A stretch of DNA of 7,929 bases from Porticoccaceae bacterium (GTDB lineage Bacteria; Pseudomonadota; Gammaproteobacteria; Pseudomonadales; Porticoccaceae). The position numbers and the translations under genes are program-made. The notes beneath the pieces were generated by a model, which did not search any database, was not told the DNA's origin, and saw only the letters and a program-made list of their open reading frames with translations. The stretch covers positions 1-7,929 of the forward strand of contig JALNZZ010000096.1 of NCBI GenBank assembly GCA_023229065.1. The letters are read 5' to 3'. This document shows positions 1 through 6,523 of the stretch, in pieces. Position 1 is the first letter of the stretch. Each line of letters begins with the position of its first letter.

Positions 1-686
1 GAGTGCAGCTTGCGAAAATCGCTGCCGACCAAGCGCAGATTGTAACCATGGGCAATGAAGCGCTGAGTTTCTCGATCAACAACAAAGGCGTAAAGATCAT
101 CCCGAAGGTACTTAGCATCCAGCTTATTGATTCGCTCGAAGGTCTGCTGGGAATTTTCCTTCACCGCCTCCACGACATTATTGAGCAGCGCTTTCGCTTC
201 TCCCTCGCTTGAACGTTGTATGTAATAGCCCACCGAAAATATCTTGTCGTCCACTCGCTGATAAAACACGCGCTTGCGCTCTTCTCCACCGCCCTGCCAG
301 TTCAGCCAGCGGTAATCGGCATAATGAATCTCATCACTTTCCGGCAACGCCAACGCCGCCTTGAACCCCTTGTTCAAGTGATCATTCAGTGCGCCGCTGA
401 CGTCCCGACCAATGAGGTTGGCCGAAGGGCCGCCGCTGGCGAGCATGATGCCTTGGGTGTCGATCACGTAAACGTAAAGCTCGTCTTCGATAAACGCGCC
501 CTGGCGGCTGAAGGCAGCAAGGGCACGGTCTCCATTTTCCTGATAGTAATCGACAGCCTTGCGCAAAAGTGATTTAGCGCGATCGGCCTCTTCGGCGTAG
601 CGATTTTCCGGGATGCCTTGACCAAATACGTTGGCAATAAGGAATATTGCGACAATCAGGATGACATTTCTAAATACCGATAACAT
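1..686 (-). CDS. Secreted Cache-domain protein, 3' end outside the window
   Basis: The reading frame is open from the ATG at 684-686 to the window edge, giving 228 complete codons and no stop, so the C-terminus is missing. Residues 5-22 form a Sec-type signal or N-terminal anchor: a basic residue, then a hydrophobic run (VILIVAIFLIANVFG). A first Cache-like unit covers about residues 35-158. It has a helical lead, the strand-turn YVYVIDTQGIMLASGG (71-86) and the closing strands FYQRVDDKIFSVGYYI. A second unit begins near 165, with YAFVVDRETQRFIAHG (199-214) and LVGSDFRKLH (219-228). Cache domains bind small ligands such as carboxylates outside the cytoplasm. No second membrane segment is seen, but a kinase, cyclase or chemotaxis module could follow beyond the edge. 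A good Shine-Dalgarno site (AAGGAGATA, 691-699) supports the start. It lies 57 bases after the dehydrogenase gene with no obvious terminator between, so it may be co-transcribed. The Cache call comes from sequence pattern only. Confidence 0.75.
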   Translation of the reverse strand, partial: MLSVFRNVILIVAIFLIANVFGQGIPENRYAEEADRAKSLLRKAVDYYQENGDRALAAFSRQGAFIEDELYVYVIDTQGIMLASGGPSANLIGRDVSGALNDHLNKGFKAALALPESDEIHYADYRWLNWQGGGEERKRVFYQRVDDKIFSVGYYIQRSSEGEAKALLNNVVEAVKENSQQTFERINKLDAKYLRDDLYAFVVDRETQRFIAHGYNLRLVGSDFRKLH

Positions 687-743
687 AAACTATCTCCTTC
701 TTATTGTTGTTTTAGCCGGAAAGCCCTGAATACCACGCCCTTC

Positions 744-1868
744 TTAAAGACCCCTGCTGATGATCTCTTTCATGATCTCCGAGGTACCACCGTAGATTCG
801 CGCAACACGGGCATCAACCCAGGCACGCCCTATCTTGTACTCGCTCATGAAACCGTAACCACCGTGCAACTGGAGCAACTCGTCAAGCATCTTTCCCTGC
901 ATCTCGGAGCCGAGCAGTTTTGCCATCGCCGCTACATCGGCGGTCAACTCACCCGCCATGACCTTTTCCAGACAGTCGTCCACGAATACCCGCAACATTG
1001 TCGCGTTGGCTTTCACTTCAGCCAGCTTGAACCGAGTATTCTGGAAATCAAATACAGTGTTACCGAACACCTTGCGCTCACGGGTATAGGTAATTGTTTC
1101 TTCGAGCAGCGTTTCAATCGACTGTGCCGCGCGCAACGCAATGATCAATCTTTCCCAGGCAAGCTGATGGGTGAGGTACTTGAATCCCTGATTCTCTTCA
1201 CCGAGCCGGTTACTTTCGGGTACCCGCACGTCGTCGAAAAACAGCTCAGCGGTATCCTGGCCTTTAAGGCCAATCTTGTCGAGCAGTCGGCCTTTGGAAA
1301 AGCCGGCCCGGTCAGCCTCCACGCATACCAGCGTAAGATCCTTGCCGGCTGGGTCCAGCTTGGTAGCCGTTACCACCAGGTCGGCGTTACCGCCGTTGGT
1401 GATAAAGGTTTTCTGACCAGACACGACGTATTCATCCCCTTCGTGGCGTAACACGGTGCGCATGGATCGCAGGTCACTGCCGATGCCCGGCTCGCTCATG
1501 GCAATTACGCCAATCATTTCGCCGCTGACCATTTTGGGCAGCCATTTATGTTTTTGCTCTTCTGAACCGTAGGCGACAAGATAGGGCGCGACGATCTCCG
1601 AATGGGTAGTGAAACCCACAGCGGTGGCATTGGCGCGTGCCAGCTCTTCGATCATCACAGCAGAGTGCCCGAAATCGCCACCCGCACCGCCGTATTCTTC
1701 AGGCACAGTTGAACACAGCAAGCCCATTTCGCCGGCTTTCAGCCATACCGCCTTGGGCACGATACCCACCGCTTCCCATTCGTGCAGATTCGGAACGATT
1801 TCCCGCTCGATGAAGCGACGGGCCTGCTCTCTGAACATGTTGTGATCTTCACGAAATACTCTTCGCAT
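744..1868 (-). CDS. Acyl-CoA dehydrogenase C (LCAD/IVD-type active site)
   Basis: This 374-residue cytoplasmic FAD enzyme should introduce an alpha,beta double bond into an acyl-CoA and pass electrons to ETF. The length is normal for the family. Seen in order: the N-terminal helical domain (1-115), the FAD-contact motif MSEPGIGSD (124-132) with KTFITNGG (153-160), the middle beta domain, RERKVFG (263-269), HGGYGF (335-340) and the C-terminal YGGTSEI (359-365). The MCAD catalytic Glu376 position is Gly360. Helix G carries AWERLIIA, which places Glu239 where isovaleryl- and long-chain acyl-CoA dehydrogenases have their base, 26 residues before the FAD-site arginine (Arg265). It is therefore probably active. 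The frame can be extended upstream to 2174, but that stretch is a shadow of the crotonase gene. The ATG at 1868 has a strong site AAGGAGAG (1876-1883) with 7-base spacing. It starts 25 bases after the crotonase stop. The substrate is unknown; a branched or ring-bearing acyl chain is possible. Confidence 0.93.
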   Translation of the reverse strand: MRRVFREDHNMFREQARRFIEREIVPNLHEWEAVGIVPKAVWLKAGEMGLLCSTVPEEYGGAGGDFGHSAVMIEELARANATAVGFTTHSEIVAPYLVAYGSEEQKHKWLPKMVSGEMIGVIAMSEPGIGSDLRSMRTVLRHEGDEYVVSGQKTFITNGGNADLVVTATKLDPAGKDLTLVCVEADRAGFSKGRLLDKIGLKGQDTAELFFDDVRVPESNRLGEENQGFKYLTHQLAWERLIIALRAAQSIETLLEETITYTRERKVFGNTVFDFQNTRFKLAEVKANATMLRVFVDDCLEKVMAGELTADVAAMAKLLGSEMQGKMLDELLQLHGGYGFMSEYKIGRAWVDARVARIYGGTSEIMKEIISRGL

Positions 1869-1875
1869 CGTGACG

Positions 1876-1883
1876 CTCTCCTT
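1876..1883 (-). promoter_or_regulatory. Ribosome binding site fixing the start of dehydrogenase C
   Basis: The minus strand reads AAGGAGAG, 7 bases before the ATG at 1868. It sits in the gap after the crotonase stop. This decides the start against the longer open frame that runs back into the crotonase gene. Confidence 0.8.
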
Positions 1884-1893
1884 GAACGGCGTG

Positions 1894-2694
1894 TTACTGA
1901 TCTTTGTAATTGGGCGTGCGCTTTTCCACGAAGGCGTTGACCGCCTCCTGATGATCAGCGGTGTGGTGCGCCAGCGATTGATACGCGGCGGACAGCTCCA
2001 GCAACGAATCCAGCCGCATGTGCTGCCCTTCACGCAACAGTCGCTTGCACAGGCGCAGGGCATGGCCGGGATTCGCAGCAATGCGCTCGGCCAGCGCCAG
2101 AACCTCGGGCTCCAGATCCTCGGGAGAGCAGACCTTCTCCACAAGCCCCCATTCAAGCGCCTGTACCGCATCAATGGTATCCCCGGTAAACGCCATCAGG
2201 CTCGCCTTGGGAATGCCGATAATCCGGGGCAGCAGCCAGGCACCGCCATCACCAGGCACAATACCTAGCTTGACAAAACTCTCTGCAAACAGTGCCTTCT
2301 CGCTGGCGTAACGAATGTCGCACATGCAGGCCAGATCCAGCCCGGCACCGATAGCAGGCCCGTTGACAGCCGCAATGATCGGTATATCCAGCTCGTAGAG
2401 CGCCAGCGGGATTTGCTGAATACCATTGCGGTAGGTATCACGAAGTTGATACGGAGAACCACCGAAAATACCTTCCCGGTTCTGCATGTCCTTGATGTTG
2501 CCGCCGGCGCAGAACGCCTTGCCGTTGCCAGTCAACACCATCACTCGGGCGCTCTGGTCACGCCTGAGCTGCGCACAGAGATCGACGAATTCCTCCATCT
2601 GCGCAGGGTCGGACAGCGCGTTGCGGGTATCCGGACTGTTCATCCTCACCACTACTACACCGCCGTTTCTTTCAACTTGAAGAAATTGCTCCAT
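1894..2694 (-). CDS. Enoyl-CoA hydratase/isomerase (crotonase) family protein
   Basis: This 266-residue protein has the length of a single-domain crotonase and should act on a CoA thioester in the cytoplasm. Seen: RMNSPDTRNALSD (17-29), the first oxyanion-hole segment AFCAGGNIKDM (60-70), the second one NGPAIGAGLDLACMCDIRYA (111-130), then FAESFVKLGIVPGDGG (136-151) and the C-terminal trimerisation helices. By hand alignment with rat crotonase, the two catalytic glutamates (Glu144, Glu164) fall on Phe140 and Leu166. An aspartate (Asp149) lies in the GDGG turn. The fold and CoA binding are secure, but hydration of an enoyl-CoA is not; isomerase, hydrolase or C-C lyase chemistry is equally possible. 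The start at 2694 is chosen because AATAAGG (2704-2710) lies 9 bases before it. The ATG at 2703 would touch that site directly. It follows dehydrogenase B by 11 bases, in the same operon. Confidence 0.9.
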   Translation of the reverse strand: MEQFLQVERNGGVVVVRMNSPDTRNALSDPAQMEEFVDLCAQLRRDQSARVMVLTGNGKAFCAGGNIKDMQNREGIFGGSPYQLRDTYRNGIQQIPLALYELDIPIIAAVNGPAIGAGLDLACMCDIRYASEKALFAESFVKLGIVPGDGGAWLLPRIIGIPKASLMAFTGDTIDAVQALEWGLVEKVCSPEDLEPEVLALAERIAANPGHALRLCKRLLREGQHMRLDSLLELSAAYQSLAHHTADHQEAVNAFVEKRTPNYKDQ

Positions 2695-2703
2695 GGGTGT
2701 CAT

Positions 2704-2710
2704 CCTTATT
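2704..2710 (-). promoter_or_regulatory. Ribosome binding site overlapping the dehydrogenase B stop
   Basis: The minus strand reads AATAAGG, and the stop codon TAA of dehydrogenase B lies inside it. The AAGG core is 9 bases from the ATG at 2694 and directly abuts the alternative ATG at 2703. This favours the shorter crotonase and suggests coupled translation of the two genes. Confidence 0.55.
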
Positions 2711-3764
2711 CTGAAATAGGAAGCTGTTCGTTGTGTGATTGCGTGATGAGCGGCCAGAAACCTTCCGCACCGGCATTGCACACAGCCTCTCCGAGCAACT
2801 TGCTCCAATAGGTGGACGAGCCGAATTCGCTGCGCCAGGCCCACAACCTGCGGGTCAGCAAATGGAGCGAGTATTCCCGCGTAAAGCCAATCGCACCATG
2901 CACCGAATGCCCGATACTAGTGGCCTGGCTGGCCGCATCGGAGGTGCTGACCTTGGCCGCAGCGATGCTGAATGTCGCCAATGCTGTATCAGACTGCGCA
3001 AATGCTGCTTCGGCTGCGATGTTCGCGGCTGCAGTCTGTTCAGCCAGCACGGCGAGCTGTTGCTGGATGGCCTGAAACGCGGAGATGGGACGACCAAACT
3101 GTTTTCGCTCGCCTGCATAGGCCGAGGTGAGTGTCATGATGGCCGTCAAGGCACCCGCAATCTGCGCAGAGCGCAGCATCGCACCGCCAGCCAACAGCAC
3201 CGAAGGCGACAATCCGGCAGGCAATGGCACCGAAGCCAAGGGCAGCGCGGCGGAAAAATGCAATATATCGCGCGGCTCACCAGCAACGTTCACCCCCTCC
3301 ACAATACGTTCTGCGGCGGCCGGCTCCAGCAACACCACGTCATACCCCTCGTCGCTGGTCACGACAGTAACCACCAGTTCGGCGTTACGTCCCCAGGGGA
3401 CATAACGCAGTTCACCTGACAGCGCACCAGCAGAACATGTCAGGGTGGAGTCAGTGGCAACAGTCAGGATTCCGCTGCGCGAACCGATACCGCATTGCTC
3501 AAGCAACCAGTTACCCAGCAGCATTTCGACCAGCGGCACTGGTGCGGCATGCTGACCGGCCGCACGCACGATAACAAAAAGGTCAGCCCAGCTGGCCTCG
3601 GAACCGCCCACTTCCTCCGGCGCTCCGGCAAGCGTAATGCCGTTTTCCTCGAGCGCTCGCCAAAGATCGGCTGGCCACACGTTCTGTTCGGCCGCGCGGA
3701 CATATTCCGGCGTAGCGATATCACTCAACAGACGCTCTATAGTCGACTCAAAAAGTTCTCTCAT
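2706..3764 (-). CDS. Acyl-CoA dehydrogenase B, probable non-catalytic partner subunit
   Basis: The protein has 352 residues, about 25 shorter than a usual acyl-CoA dehydrogenase, and is poorly conserved in its first half. Recognisable parts are the N-terminal helical domain with APEEVGG (48-54), AGERKQFGRPISAFQ (217-231, the arginine motif that contacts FAD across the dimer) and HGAIGFTREYSLHLLTRR (289-306). The middle domain lacks the MSEPxxGSD and TN motifs that normally hold FAD. The Glu376 position is Gly315, and residues 167-218, which include helix G, contain no acidic residue at all. A catalytic base is therefore absent from both known sites. The ATG shares its A with the TAA stop of dehydrogenase A (TAATG) and has no clear Shine-Dalgarno site, so translation is probably coupled. 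In Mycobacterium tuberculosis, adjacent FadE pairs of the ChsE type form alpha2beta2 enzymes with a degenerate subunit. By inference, this protein pairs with dehydrogenase A. The family is certain; the role is inferred. Confidence 0.88.
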   Translation of the reverse strand: MRELFESTIERLLSDIATPEYVRAAEQNVWPADLWRALEENGITLAGAPEEVGGSEASWADLFVIVRAAGQHAAPVPLVEMLLGNWLLEQCGIGSRSGILTVATDSTLTCSAGALSGELRYVPWGRNAELVVTVVTSDEGYDVVLLEPAAAERIVEGVNVAGEPRDILHFSAALPLASVPLPAGLSPSVLLAGGAMLRSAQIAGALTAIMTLTSAYAGERKQFGRPISAFQAIQQQLAVLAEQTAAANIAAEAAFAQSDTALATFSIAAAKVSTSDAASQATSIGHSVHGAIGFTREYSLHLLTRRLWAWRSEFGSSTYWSKLLGEAVCNAGAEGFWPLITQSHNEQLPISE

Positions 3765-4915
3765 TATCGAAGCCCCAGTCCACGTGCAATGATCCCGCGG
3801 AGGATTTCACGAGTACCTCCACGCAGCGAGAAGGAAGGAGCCATCTGGGTCAGATACGCCAGCACCTGCGCGTGGTCGGATCCTCCTCCCACCTGCGGCT
3901 GATCTTCAACCAGCAACTGCAGTATTTCGGGGAGATCCTGTTCAAACACGTTGCCCAGATCCTTGACGCAGGAAGCGGCCCAGGCCGGATTCTGCCCTTC
4001 GCTGAGTTGCTGCGTAACGGCCAGGGACATATTGCGCAATGTGACCAATCGTGCGGTGATGCGCCCGATATCGCGCGCCTGCAACGCATCAGGCTGTTTG
4101 CCGATGGCGGCAATGGCCGTGTGTATGAGGGCGATACTGCTCAGAAAGCGCTCCGGGCCGCTGCGCTCGAATGCCAGCTCGGCGGTCACCTGGCCCCAGC
4201 CGTTGCCTTCCGCGCCAATCAGCGCATCGTTATCAAGCTGGACGTTATCTAAGAACACTTCATTGAAATGCTCGTTGCCGGACAGATCGGCAATCGGCCG
4301 TATCGTAACGCCAGGCAAGGACAGGTCGATAATGAACTGCGACATACCGCCGTGCCGACCGCTCTCCTCTTTGTCACCTGTACGCACCAGGGCAATCATG
4401 TAATGCGAATGCTGGGCGTTGGTAGTCCAGACCTTTTGCCCATTGAGCAACCAACCTGCCTCAGTCTTCTGTGCGTTAGATGTGATCGACGCCAGATCGG
4501 AACCGGAGTTGGGTTCGCTCATTCCGATACAGAAATAGCTCTCTCCGCGACAGATCGGCGGGAGATATTTTTCTCTCTGCGCTTCGGTACCAAAGCGCAG
4601 TATCAAGGGTGCGCTCTGGCGATCCGCGATCCAGTGCGCCGAAACCGGCGCGCCAGCGGCGAGCAATTCCTCGATGATCACGTAACGGGCAAAGGGTGAC
4701 GCTTCGCCACCACCGTACTGCTTCGGCAGGGCCATCCCCAACCAGCCTCTGGAACCAAGCAAACGACTGAACTGCGCGTCGAATCCCATCCAGGAATAGG
4801 CACGCTTCACTGCGGGATAACCTTTCAGCGCTTCTGCCAGAAACGCTCTGACTTCCCGGCGAAGCGCTTCTGCCTCTTCGGGAATAATGCTGTATTTAAA
4901 CTGGGAGATACTCAT
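3764..4915 (-). CDS. Acyl-CoA dehydrogenase A, FAD- and base-bearing subunit of a likely pair
   Basis: This 383-residue protein is of FadE type. Seen: PKQYGGGEASP (64-74), FAD and substrate motif MSEPNSGSD (132-140), KVWTTNAQH (161-169), the beta domain ending in DNVQLDNDALIG (223-234), helix G with AFERSGPERFLSS (248-260) and the C-terminal RGGTREILRGIIARGLG. The MCAD Glu376 position is Gly366. Helix G offers Glu250 and Glu255 close to the IVD-type base position, which is itself Ser252. The RxxFG motif that normally follows helix G is missing, although the next gene has it. The ATG at 4915 is preferred to the in-frame TTG codons at 4921 and 4918, because the weak site AAGAGTGA (4923-4930) is 7 bases before it. 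Its stop overlaps the start of dehydrogenase B by one base. The expected substrate is a bulky or branched acyl-CoA, as for paired FadE enzymes, but nothing here identifies it. Confidence 0.92.
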   Translation of the reverse strand: MSISQFKYSIIPEEAEALRREVRAFLAEALKGYPAVKRAYSWMGFDAQFSRLLGSRGWLGMALPKQYGGGEASPFARYVIIEELLAAGAPVSAHWIADRQSAPLILRFGTEAQREKYLPPICRGESYFCIGMSEPNSGSDLASITSNAQKTEAGWLLNGQKVWTTNAQHSHYMIALVRTGDKEESGRHGGMSQFIIDLSLPGVTIRPIADLSGNEHFNEVFLDNVQLDNDALIGAEGNGWGQVTAELAFERSGPERFLSSIALIHTAIAAIGKQPDALQARDIGRITARLVTLRNMSLAVTQQLSEGQNPAWAASCVKDLGNVFEQDLPEILQLLVEDQPQVGGGSDHAQVLAYLTQMAPSFSLRGGTREILRGIIARGLGLR

Positions 4916-4922
4916 CAACAAG

Positions 4923-4930
4923 TCACTCTT
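4923..4930 (-). promoter_or_regulatory. Weak ribosome binding site deciding the dehydrogenase A start
   Basis: The minus strand reads AAGAGTGA, 7 bases before the ATG at 4915 and only one base before the TTG at 4921. The spacing favours the ATG. The match to the anti-Shine-Dalgarno is imperfect, and no better candidate is seen in the 79-base gap. Confidence 0.4.
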
Positions 4931-4994
4931 GGCTACTTAAAGCACCTCGGGCAACAACCGGCTGCCCCGCTGGAGGGACAATATCAGCTGCCGG

Positions 4995-6302
4995 TCAGAT
5001 TGCCGTTTTTGCGTCTGCTGCGTCGAACATCGCGTTGATGTCGCCGGATGTAATCGGCTTGCCATCCTTGCGCGTCACCTCTGCACCACCCAATCCCAAC
5101 GCGGGCTCGGTGCTGACATGTGTAGCTTGAGCACGCAGAGCGGCAACCGTGCAGTTCTCACGACCCAGAATCGAGAACGGATCATACGAGAACTCCCGCA
5201 TTGCGTTGAGGTGAGTGACCTTGTCGATCTGCTGACGGGTCAGGTGCTTGAGGCCCGCCCAAACAGTCTCGGGCGACTCAGGCCAAGTGCAGTCGGAGTG
5301 CGGGTAATCACTTTCCCAGGTGACCATGTCTTCATTCATGAAGTGCAGGTTCTGCAGGCCAAAGTTGTCTTCGATGAAGCAGGTAATGAAATGCTTGTGG
5401 AAGATATCGCTCGGCATCTTTCCACCGAAGTCCGCGTTGGTCCAGGCTTTATGGTGACGGTGAGTAAAGTCAGCGCGTTCCAGCAGGTACGGCACCCAGC
5501 CAATGCTGCCCTCGGACAACGCCATACGTAACGTGGGGTACTTCTTCCACATGGGTGCCCAGATCCAATCAGCCGCCGCATTGGCGATGGAGATCGGCAT
5601 GGTGGTGATCCAGGCGTCAATGGGCGACAGATCCGAAGCATGCTCAGCCTTGCCCCCCGATCCGATGTGACAGCAGATCACTACGTTGTTGTCGGCACAT
5701 GCCTTCCACATCGGGTCCCAGTACTCGTCGTGGATCGACGGATAACCCAAGCGGGCAGGATTGTCGGAGAACGACAGCGCGTGCACACCTTGCGCCGATA
5801 GCCGCTTGATCTCAGCAACTGCTGCGTTCATGTCCCAATAGGGCACCAGCATCAGGGGGATGAAACGGCCCGGCATGGCATTACACCAGTCATACAGATG
5901 CCAGTCGTTATAGGCGCGAATCGCCGCCAAGGCGACGTCTCTGTTCGAATGGGCCTGGAAGCGCTGACCGGCAAAGCCAGGAAAGGTTGGAAAACACAGG
6001 GAGCCAAGCACCCCGTTAGCATTCATGTCATCCACCCGGGCCTTGACGTCCCATGTGCCACGGCGCATCTGGTCGTAGCCAAGCGGTTCCATCCCGTATT
6101 CTTCCTTCGGGCGTCCTACAACGGAATTAAGCCCCATGTATCCAGTGGCTTCATCCTCGAAGACCCATACATCGCGCTCACCCCGTTTCTCAACGCGCGG
6201 CTCTCGACCTTTGAATTTTTCTGGCATGTGGTGCTTGAACGCGTCCGGCGGCTCAATGGCGTGATCGTCCACACTTACAAGGATGAGGTCGTCGAGTTTC
6301 AT
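4995..6302 (-). CDS. PF04909-type amidohydrolase (metal-dependent TIM-barrel hydrolase)
   Basis: This 435-residue cytoplasmic protein belongs to the amidohydrolase-2 (ACMSD-like) family, whose members are hydrolases and non-oxidative decarboxylases with a bound divalent metal. Seen: VDDHAIEPPD (11-20), with His14 and Glu17 at the barrel start, RVDDMNANGVLGSLCFP (89-105), CHIGSG (211-216) with His212, ALSEGSIGWVPYLLERAD (261-278) and WESDYPHSD (329-337), with Asp332 as the expected metal ligand and His335. The first ligand pair is of the DHxxE kind rather than HxH, which is common in this branch. It has a C-terminal tail of about 50 residues beyond the barrel. The ATG at 6302 has a strong site AAGGGGAG (6308-6315). 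It is the first gene of the operon with the dehydrogenases and crotonase, which points to a catabolic step on a carboxylic acid or its CoA ester. Homologues often sit beside acyl-CoA dehydrogenases and P450s in steroid-type catabolic loci. The reaction is unknown. Confidence 0.92.
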   Translation of the reverse strand: MKLDDLILVSVDDHAIEPPDAFKHHMPEKFKGREPRVEKRGERDVWVFEDEATGYMGLNSVVGRPKEEYGMEPLGYDQMRRGTWDVKARVDDMNANGVLGSLCFPTFPGFAGQRFQAHSNRDVALAAIRAYNDWHLYDWCNAMPGRFIPLMLVPYWDMNAAVAEIKRLSAQGVHALSFSDNPARLGYPSIHDEYWDPMWKACADNNVVICCHIGSGGKAEHASDLSPIDAWITTMPISIANAAADWIWAPMWKKYPTLRMALSEGSIGWVPYLLERADFTHRHHKAWTNADFGGKMPSDIFHKHFITCFIEDNFGLQNLHFMNEDMVTWESDYPHSDCTWPESPETVWAGLKHLTRQQIDKVTHLNAMREFSYDPFSILGRENCTVAALRAQATHVSTEPALGLGGAEVTRKDGKPITSGDINAMFDAADAKTAI

Positions 6303-6344
6303 GGTTGCTCCCCTTCGCTTTTAGCGGATTGTGATTGTTGACTC

Positions 6345-6373
6345 ATGATAGACCAAGATACACAAAACTTAAA
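6345..6373 (-). promoter_or_regulatory. Possible sigma70-like promoter of the amidohydrolase operon
   Basis: On the minus strand TATCAT (6345-6350) matches the -10 consensus at five of six positions. TTTAAG (6368-6373) lies 17 bases upstream as a poor -35 with three matches. An alternative -10, TATATA, lies further upstream within 6391-6398. A promoter is expected here because the preceding gene ends in a terminator. The exact boxes are uncertain, and the weak -35 would suit an activated or repressed promoter. Confidence 0.3.
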
Positions 6374-6393
6374 CACTTTTTTGATTTGTGTAT
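6358..6393. promoter_or_regulatory. Perfect 9-bp inverted repeat, candidate operator
   Basis: ATACACAAA at 6358-6366 is matched by its exact reverse complement TTTGTGTAT at 6385-6393, with an 18-base AT-rich centre. The half-site centres are 27 bases apart, a little over two and a half helical turns. The repeat brackets the possible -35 of the amidohydrolase operon and lies 56-91 bases before its start codon. It could be the site of a dimeric regulator, or of two dimers. The region is very AT-rich, so some self-complementarity by chance is expected. No regulator gene is in the window. Confidence 0.4.
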
Positions 6394-6467
6394 ATATAAG
6401 ATTTTTTGCGGAACTGCCAGCGGCGCCGATCGGCTGCAGAAAAGGGGTAAGAATGGGAATCTGAACG

Positions 6468-6499
6468 AAAAAAAGGCCGCCAGCAGAGCTGGACGGCCT
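6468..6499 (-). terminator. Rho-independent terminator of the P450 gene
   Basis: Read on the minus strand, AGGCCGTCCAGC pairs with GCTGGCGGCCT around a 3-base loop. This is an 11-bp GC-rich stem with a single bulged base, followed at once by seven T residues (6468-6474). It lies 24 bases after the P450 stop at 6524. It is oriented to stop P450 transcription. On the plus strand no T-run follows, so it is one-directional. It separates the P450 from the amidohydrolase operon. Confidence 0.88.
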
Positions 6500-6523
6500 G
6501 TTCAAGCCTCTAGAAAGAGAGCA

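Noticed and set aside
464..655. Minus-strand small frame of 63 residues
   Set aside because: It lies inside the Cache-domain gene in another frame; the longer frame has the signal peptide and domain pattern.
687..743. Possible terminator between dehydrogenase C and the Cache gene
   Set aside because: I found no stem of useful length followed by a T-run on the minus strand; only the Cache ribosome binding site is evident.
864..1451. Plus-strand open frame of 195 residues opposite dehydrogenase C
   Set aside because: It is antisense to a well-supported gene, with no ribosome binding site that stands out and no recognisable motif.
1869..2174. N-terminal extension of dehydrogenase C
   Set aside because: The added residues lie within the crotonase gene in another frame and match no part of an acyl-CoA dehydrogenase. 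The ATG at 1868 has a strong ribosome binding site.
2695..2844. N-terminal extension of the crotonase
   Set aside because: It overlaps the dehydrogenase B C-terminus and does not look like crotonase sequence. The start at 2694 has properly spaced AAGG and begins where family members begin.
2739..3419. Plus-strand open frame of 226 residues opposite dehydrogenase B
   Set aside because: It is antisense to a gene with clear family motifs, its product is low-complexity, rich in Arg, Gly and Gln, and resembles no family I know. It is a shadow frame.
6316..6326. Small hairpin CGCTTTTAGCG next to the amidohydrolase ribosome binding site
   Set aside because: Arms of only 4 bp with a 3-base loop are too short to claim a regulatory structure.
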